Shown: positions 60,120 to 64,000 of the stretch, one piece after another | Layout of the letters: every line of letters starts with the position of its first letter | Position numbering within the stretch: the stretch's first letter is position 1 | Origin: Cervus elaphus | Lineage: Eukaryota; Chordata; Mammalia; Artiodactyla; Cervidae | Direction: 5' to 3' | DNA: 64,000 bases | Assembly: GCF_910594005.1 (NCBI RefSeq) | Contig: NC_057815.1 | Location: 82,941,552-83,005,551 of the forward strand | Made by a program: the position numbers and the translations under genes | The notes under the pieces: generated by a model | Told to the model about the DNA's origin: nothing | Seen by the model: only the letters and a program-made list of their open reading frames with translations | The model's database searches: none

Positions 60120-60179
60120 AGAGTACCCTTTATTAATTCTGGATAGAGGAATACCACAAAAAAAAAAAAAAAAAAAGAA

Positions 60180-60959
60180 TCATTGAGGTTGCTATTGATG
60201 CACAAAACTTACTGGAATAAAGGAGTTTATTTTTTAGTAAGGAAGTTCTATTTGGGGGAAGGAAAGTTCCATGTTATGAGACATTACAACATTTGCCTGA
60301 ATGATTTAAAAAATGATTAGAACCAGTGATTAATCTGCCTTCCCTTTCCTCACTTTTTTTCTGAATGGAAGTGTTCTTAGGGAATTTCACTCCTTTTTCA
60401 CTCCATATTTTGGTCTGTTGGGTATTTTTAGCTCACATATCTCTTGACGAATTGTAGATTTAGTACACAGATTTCATGATCGAAAGGAACTTGAAATCCA
60501 CATGACATCTTTTAATTTGAGTCAGATATGTGGTTGAACTTTCCGGGTGGCTTGAAGAAGATATTGAATATATTCTGCTCACAGAAGAGAATCAAATATC
60601 TGTAATAATAATAATAATAATAATAAAAAGGAGCCAGTAGTAGATTGTTGTTTGTTCACAATAATCTATTTGTTCTTCTCCCTTCCCCTGTTGTCTTGTA
60701 AGTGCAGCATATTTTCTTACCATGAGAACAGAGAGGCTGGGCACCAAAATGGGAAGCCATATAGAGCCAAGCTAATCCCAGACTGATTCCAGAGGAGCCC
60801 ATGAGAGGTGAGAGGGACCCAGTAAAGGTATAGCCACCAAGTACCATTCATGACATAGTAAGAAGTAAATAGATGTTCCTGTAAAAGATTGAAATTTGGA
60901 GGTGGCCTTGGCCATAAGAGAAGTCTTAGTTACAGCTTCTCTCTCCAACCCCTGTCCAC
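60180..60959. other. Anonymous DNA with an (AAT)n microsatellite
   Basis: (AAT)n of about 8 units at 60602-60626. Otherwise no gene or family is recognised. Confidence 0.5.
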
Positions 60960-61345
60960 TTCACTAGAACCTGACATTTTGTTCTCTTCATTTTTCAGAC
61001 CCTGTAAATTTAAATTTGTCCTTCCACTCCTTGTATCATTTTCTTGTAGGCACTTTCTGTAAAGAGTCTTCACCTCTCAGTTTTTTTAAGGTAAGTTCTT
61101 CCCTAACAAAATCTTTCAAACTGTACATTGCCTATTACATGCCATCATTGAGCTTTACTTTTTTCTTAACATTAAAGACATTTTTATATTTTTGGTCATA
61201 TATCTATTTGAAAAATATTGGTCTCTTCAGCGAGAGTGCAAATTCCATAAGGTCAGGAACTGTGTCAATTTCTTTCTCTGCTACATACCAGCATCTGAAA
61301 CAGTGCTTGATACCTAAAACAAGTTCAACAAATATGTGTTATGTC
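60960..61345 (+). mobile_element. L2 LINE 3' relic
   Basis: 'AGTGCAAATTCCATAAGGTC', 'CTGAAACAGTGCTTGATACC' and 'TCAACAAATATGTGTT' follow the order of the L2 3' end. The upstream part is less certain. Confidence 0.6.
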
Positions 61346-61414
61346 AGTCAATATAACTGAATAGCTACTAATGAATTCAAGCCAAAAAATCTATATAACC
61401 ACCAATGCCTGCAT

Positions 61415-61615
61415 CAGGGTCTTTTCCAATGCTGGGAAAGATTGAAGGCAGGAGAAGAAGAGGACAACAGAAGATGAGATGGTTGGATGGCATCACTGAC
61501 TCAATGGACATGAGTCTGAGCAAGCTCCGGGAGCTGGTGATGGACAGGGAAGTCTGGCATGCTGCAGTTCATGGGGTCTCAAAGTCAGATACAACTGAGC
61601 AACTGAACTGAACTG
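61415..61615 (+). mobile_element. Tiny BovB with inverted 5' tip and TSD
   Basis: Perfect 10-bp TSD ATGCCTGCAT at 61405-61414 and 61616-61625. The first ~17 bp ('CAGGGTCTTTTCCAATG') are antisense BovB. From 'ATGCTGGGAAAGATTG' the element is sense to its 'GAACTGAACTG' tail. The antisense and sense parts are adjacent in the consensus, so nothing was lost at the switch. Confidence 0.94.
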
Positions 61616-61850
61616 ATGCCTGCATATTTTTCTTGTGGATTTTTACTAATTTGTGCCCAGTCATTGCATCAGTTTCAAATTAGAAAAGTGGCTTATTGAT
61701 AATTTCCTTTAAATACTTCTCCCATTCAAGGCAGTGCATCTACCTATTTGCTATAAAACATGCTTTTGTCTCTCCATACACTTTATCTCATGATTCCTGA
61801 TGCTTCGACAACTTTGAATAAAGCCTTTGGGATACAAGAATGAAGAATGA

Positions 61851-62044
61851 GTGAGTGAAAGTCACTCAGTCGTGTCTGGCTCTTTGTGACCCCATGGCCT
61901 ACTCAGCCCATGGAATTCTCTAGGCCAGAATACTAGATTGGATAGCCTTTCCCTTCTCCAAGGGATCTTCCCAATCCAGGGATAGAACCCAGGTCTCCCA
62001 CATTGCAGGGGGATTCTTTAACAGCTGAGCCACAAGGGAAGCCC
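61851..62044 (-). repeat. Bov-tA SINE
   Basis: Antisense, nearly full length, from 'GAAAGTCACTCAGTCGTGTC' to 'GAGCCACAAGGGAAGCCC'. GTGAG flanks both sides. Confidence 0.92.
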
Positions 62045-62428
62045 AGTGAGATGTGCCATGAATAAACCTTGTAGAATTCTGTTCTGTGAGAAGTATTATT
62101 AGGAGGTTTGAGGGAACGATACTTAAAGTTTACTCTCAAATGATAGTTTCCTTTATAAAAATCAAACTTTTCTATTAAAAGCATGCTCAAAATGTTCAAG
62201 TTAATTTATTTTGTGGTAAAGTAATGGCCCAGCACATCTTCTAAGTAGATGTTAAAGAGTCTACTGTGGTTTTACTCCAAAGAATATATTACAGTGATTC
62301 ACAAATTGTTCTCCACTCCTCTTTTACAATGACACACCAAATCTAAATTGTTGCTCTGTTATGATCTTCGATTTTCTCCTTGGCAAAATGGTGCTGAGAG
62401 GCTTAAACACAAGCTTAATTATCAAAGT
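62045..62428. other. Anonymous AT-rich DNA
   Basis: No recognised gene or repeat. Confidence 0.4.
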
Positions 62429-62612
62429 GGGACTTCCCTGGTGGCTCAGTAGTAAAGAATTCACAGGCTCTATCACCAGGTTGGGAAGATCCCTTGGAGG
62501 TGGAAGTAGCAACCTATTCCAGTATTCTTGCCTGGGAAATCCCATGGACAGAGGAGTCTGGTGGGCTACAGTCCATGGGATTACACAGAGTCAGATGCAA
62601 CTTACTGACTGA
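62429..62612 (+). repeat. Bov-tA SINE, small deletion in head
   Basis: Sense copy from 'GGGACTTCCCTGGTGGCTCA'. Part of the B-box region is missing ('AATTCACAGGCTCTATCACC'). Ends 'GATGCAACTTACTGACTGAA'. Confidence 0.9.
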
Positions 62613-63604
62613 AACAACAGTCACCAGAGAGCCATATGTTTGTTTATATTTTTATTCCTGGTCACTTTTCTTTAGTTATTTTATCTTAAGAAATAAAATT
62701 TAAAAGCTTCATTCATTGTTTTGAATATTAAAATATATACCAATAAACAGAGGATGTAATTCTTCTAATACATGGTTTAATTTAAGTAACTAGTTTTCCT
62801 CTATCATTTCCTAGAATCATTAGAATAACTAGGTAAGACCATTTAAATTGTGTGTACATCAGAATGAGTACTCAGTACGCAATTTTTCCCTCTTTTTCTG
62901 TCAACCCAGTGTTATTTTACATAAAGGAAATTTACCATACAATAAATTCTTTCAATTCTTTTTTTAAAGTAACTGTTTTATTTCTTATTTTTGTAGGTCT
63001 TAGAGAACATGATTTGGAACATCCTATTTGCCCCACAGATTCAATTTAGATATTTGATCTCTAGATTTTCTGGGAACTCTAGGATCAATCCTGTACATCA
63101 AGCCTCCCCCTCCCTTGCTTGCACTCTGAAACATAAATTCCACAGACGATCAAAATATCACACATTTATCTTTTCAGACAATCAACATATCAATATGCCT
63201 AGAAGCAAAAGATAAATTTCCCCTTTGTTTGATCAATAGACTAATAAATACAAGTGCTAGGGATGAAGATAAAGCTATCTCTTCTATTTTCATATCCAAC
63301 CACATTATTTGACTCTATCTCATCTGCCTTAGAGTTCTGTTGCCTGACTACACACAATGCAATGAATGTGTTTCCTTTTATTGATTCTCAATTTCCCCAT
63401 CATTAATTTCATTGACTGTTTCAGGCTCTCAAATTAGAGAAAAGTAAAGCTCAAACAATAAAGTTCCATCAGTTTAGCATTATTGATATTCTTTATTCTT
63501 TTCTGGGTGTGAGGTAGAGAGGTAGGTGGGCAGGGCTCTGACTGCTGAAGCAATTTTTTTTTCATGCTACCTAAGAGAAGAGAAGGTAAAGGCAAAATCA
63601 TGCA
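62613..63604. other. Anonymous AT-rich DNA
   Basis: No gene is recognised. ORFs at 62852-63215 show no motif. Confidence 0.4.
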
Positions 63605-63680
63605 TAATAGTGAAATCCTAGTGCCTAGAATAGTGCTTGAGGATTACAAAATAAGCAATAAATATCGATTGATTACATAA
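63605..63680 (+). mobile_element. L2/MIR-type 3' relic
   Basis: 'CCTAGTGCCTAGAATAGTGC' and 'AGCAATAAATATCGATTGAT' match the conserved 3' end of L2-related elements. Too short to choose between L2 and MIR. Confidence 0.5.
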
Positions 63681-63705
63681 ATCAAGAGTCATGAGCAAAG
63701 CAATC

Positions 63706-63922
63706 GGTTGTTGTTGCTATTTAGTCGCTGAGTCATATCCGATTCTTTTGGCAACCCATGAACTATAGGTCACCAGGCTCTTCTGTCCATGGGATTACCC
63801 AGGCAAGAATACTGGAGTGGGTCACCATTTCCTTCTCCAGAGGATTTCCGTGATGCAGGGATAGACTTCATCTCCAGTGTTGACAGGCAGATTCTTTACT
63901 GCTGAGTCACCAAAAAAGCCCT
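63706..63922 (-). repeat. Bov-tA-type SINE
   Basis: Antisense. Begins 'GGTTGTTGTTGCTATTTAGT' (the GTTGTT variant tail) and ends 'GAGTCACCAAAAAAGCCC'. Confidence 0.9.
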
Positions 63923-63978
63923 CAATACACAAACCCCATTCATTCATCAGATAGTCAATAGAGAAACATTTATTGGTG

Positions 63979-64000
63979 AGGCTTCCCAGGTGCCTCAGTG
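63979..64000 (+). repeat. Start of a tRNA-derived SINE, cut by window edge
   Basis: Only 'GAGGCTTCCCAGGTGCCTCA' of the head is visible before the window ends. Confidence 0.7.

Noticed and set aside
1..64000. An undescribed defence, toxin or biosynthetic system
   Set aside because: The window is mammalian repeat-rich DNA. No intact non-repeat coding gene or clustered novel motif was found after reading both strands.

Overview
This is nuclear DNA from a pecoran ruminant (cattle, buffalo, sheep, goat or a relative). The diagnosis rests on interspersed repeats. Fifteen BovB (RTE-class) LINE fragments are present, together with about two dozen Bov-tA-type tRNA-derived SINEs, several CHR-type cetartiodactyl SINEs, ruminant L1 3' ends and endogenous-retrovirus LTRs. 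The sequence is AT-rich and has no operon-like organisation. I find no intact host protein-coding gene, exon chain, rRNA, tRNA gene or CRISPR array. Nearly all long open frames are pieces of the BovB endonuclease/reverse transcriptase, or antisense shadows of BovB and SINEs. BovB alone covers roughly 15 kb.

Layout. 1-4.2 kb: sparse SINEs in otherwise anonymous DNA. 4.2-8.7 kb: a 2.2 kb antisense BovB with a perfect 10-bp target-site duplication (TSD), an old MLT1-type LTR, and a short BovB with an inverted 5' end. 9-22 kb: SINEs, ruminant L1 3' ends, an L2-like relic split by a BovB fragment, and smaller BovB pieces. 22.3-26.4 kb: the most structured locus, an ERV LTR with a fold-back arm, bounded by a 4-bp duplication and split by a 3.56 kb BovB whose 5' third is inverted. 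26.5-34.3 kb: more BovB, a CpG-rich broken gene-like patch (29.75-30.24 kb) and a decayed retroviral protease-like stretch (about 31.3 kb). 35-47.4 kb: an LTR-like fragment, a Tigger/MER-type DNA transposon relic, a near-complete 2.9 kb BovB, and a 1.1 kb BovB with a 324-codon open frame. 47.4-64 kb: long quiet AT-rich DNA, an L1 with an AT-rich minisatellite, a solo-LTR-like element (55.9-56.6 kb), another L1 3' end, and small BovB and SINE pieces.

The sequences do not form a pathway. They are layers of retrotransposition that can be ordered by nesting: SINE in L1, BovB in LTR, BovB in L2. The best second-look items are three BovB 5' inversions with intact TSDs and junction microhomology, the fold-back LTR with both outer ends of U3 type, and two BovB copies that share the same catalytic-site change (YADV) and other markers. 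I saw no evidence of an undescribed functional system. Element names are assigned from memory of family consensus sequences, and boundaries without a stated TSD are good to about 5-20 bases.
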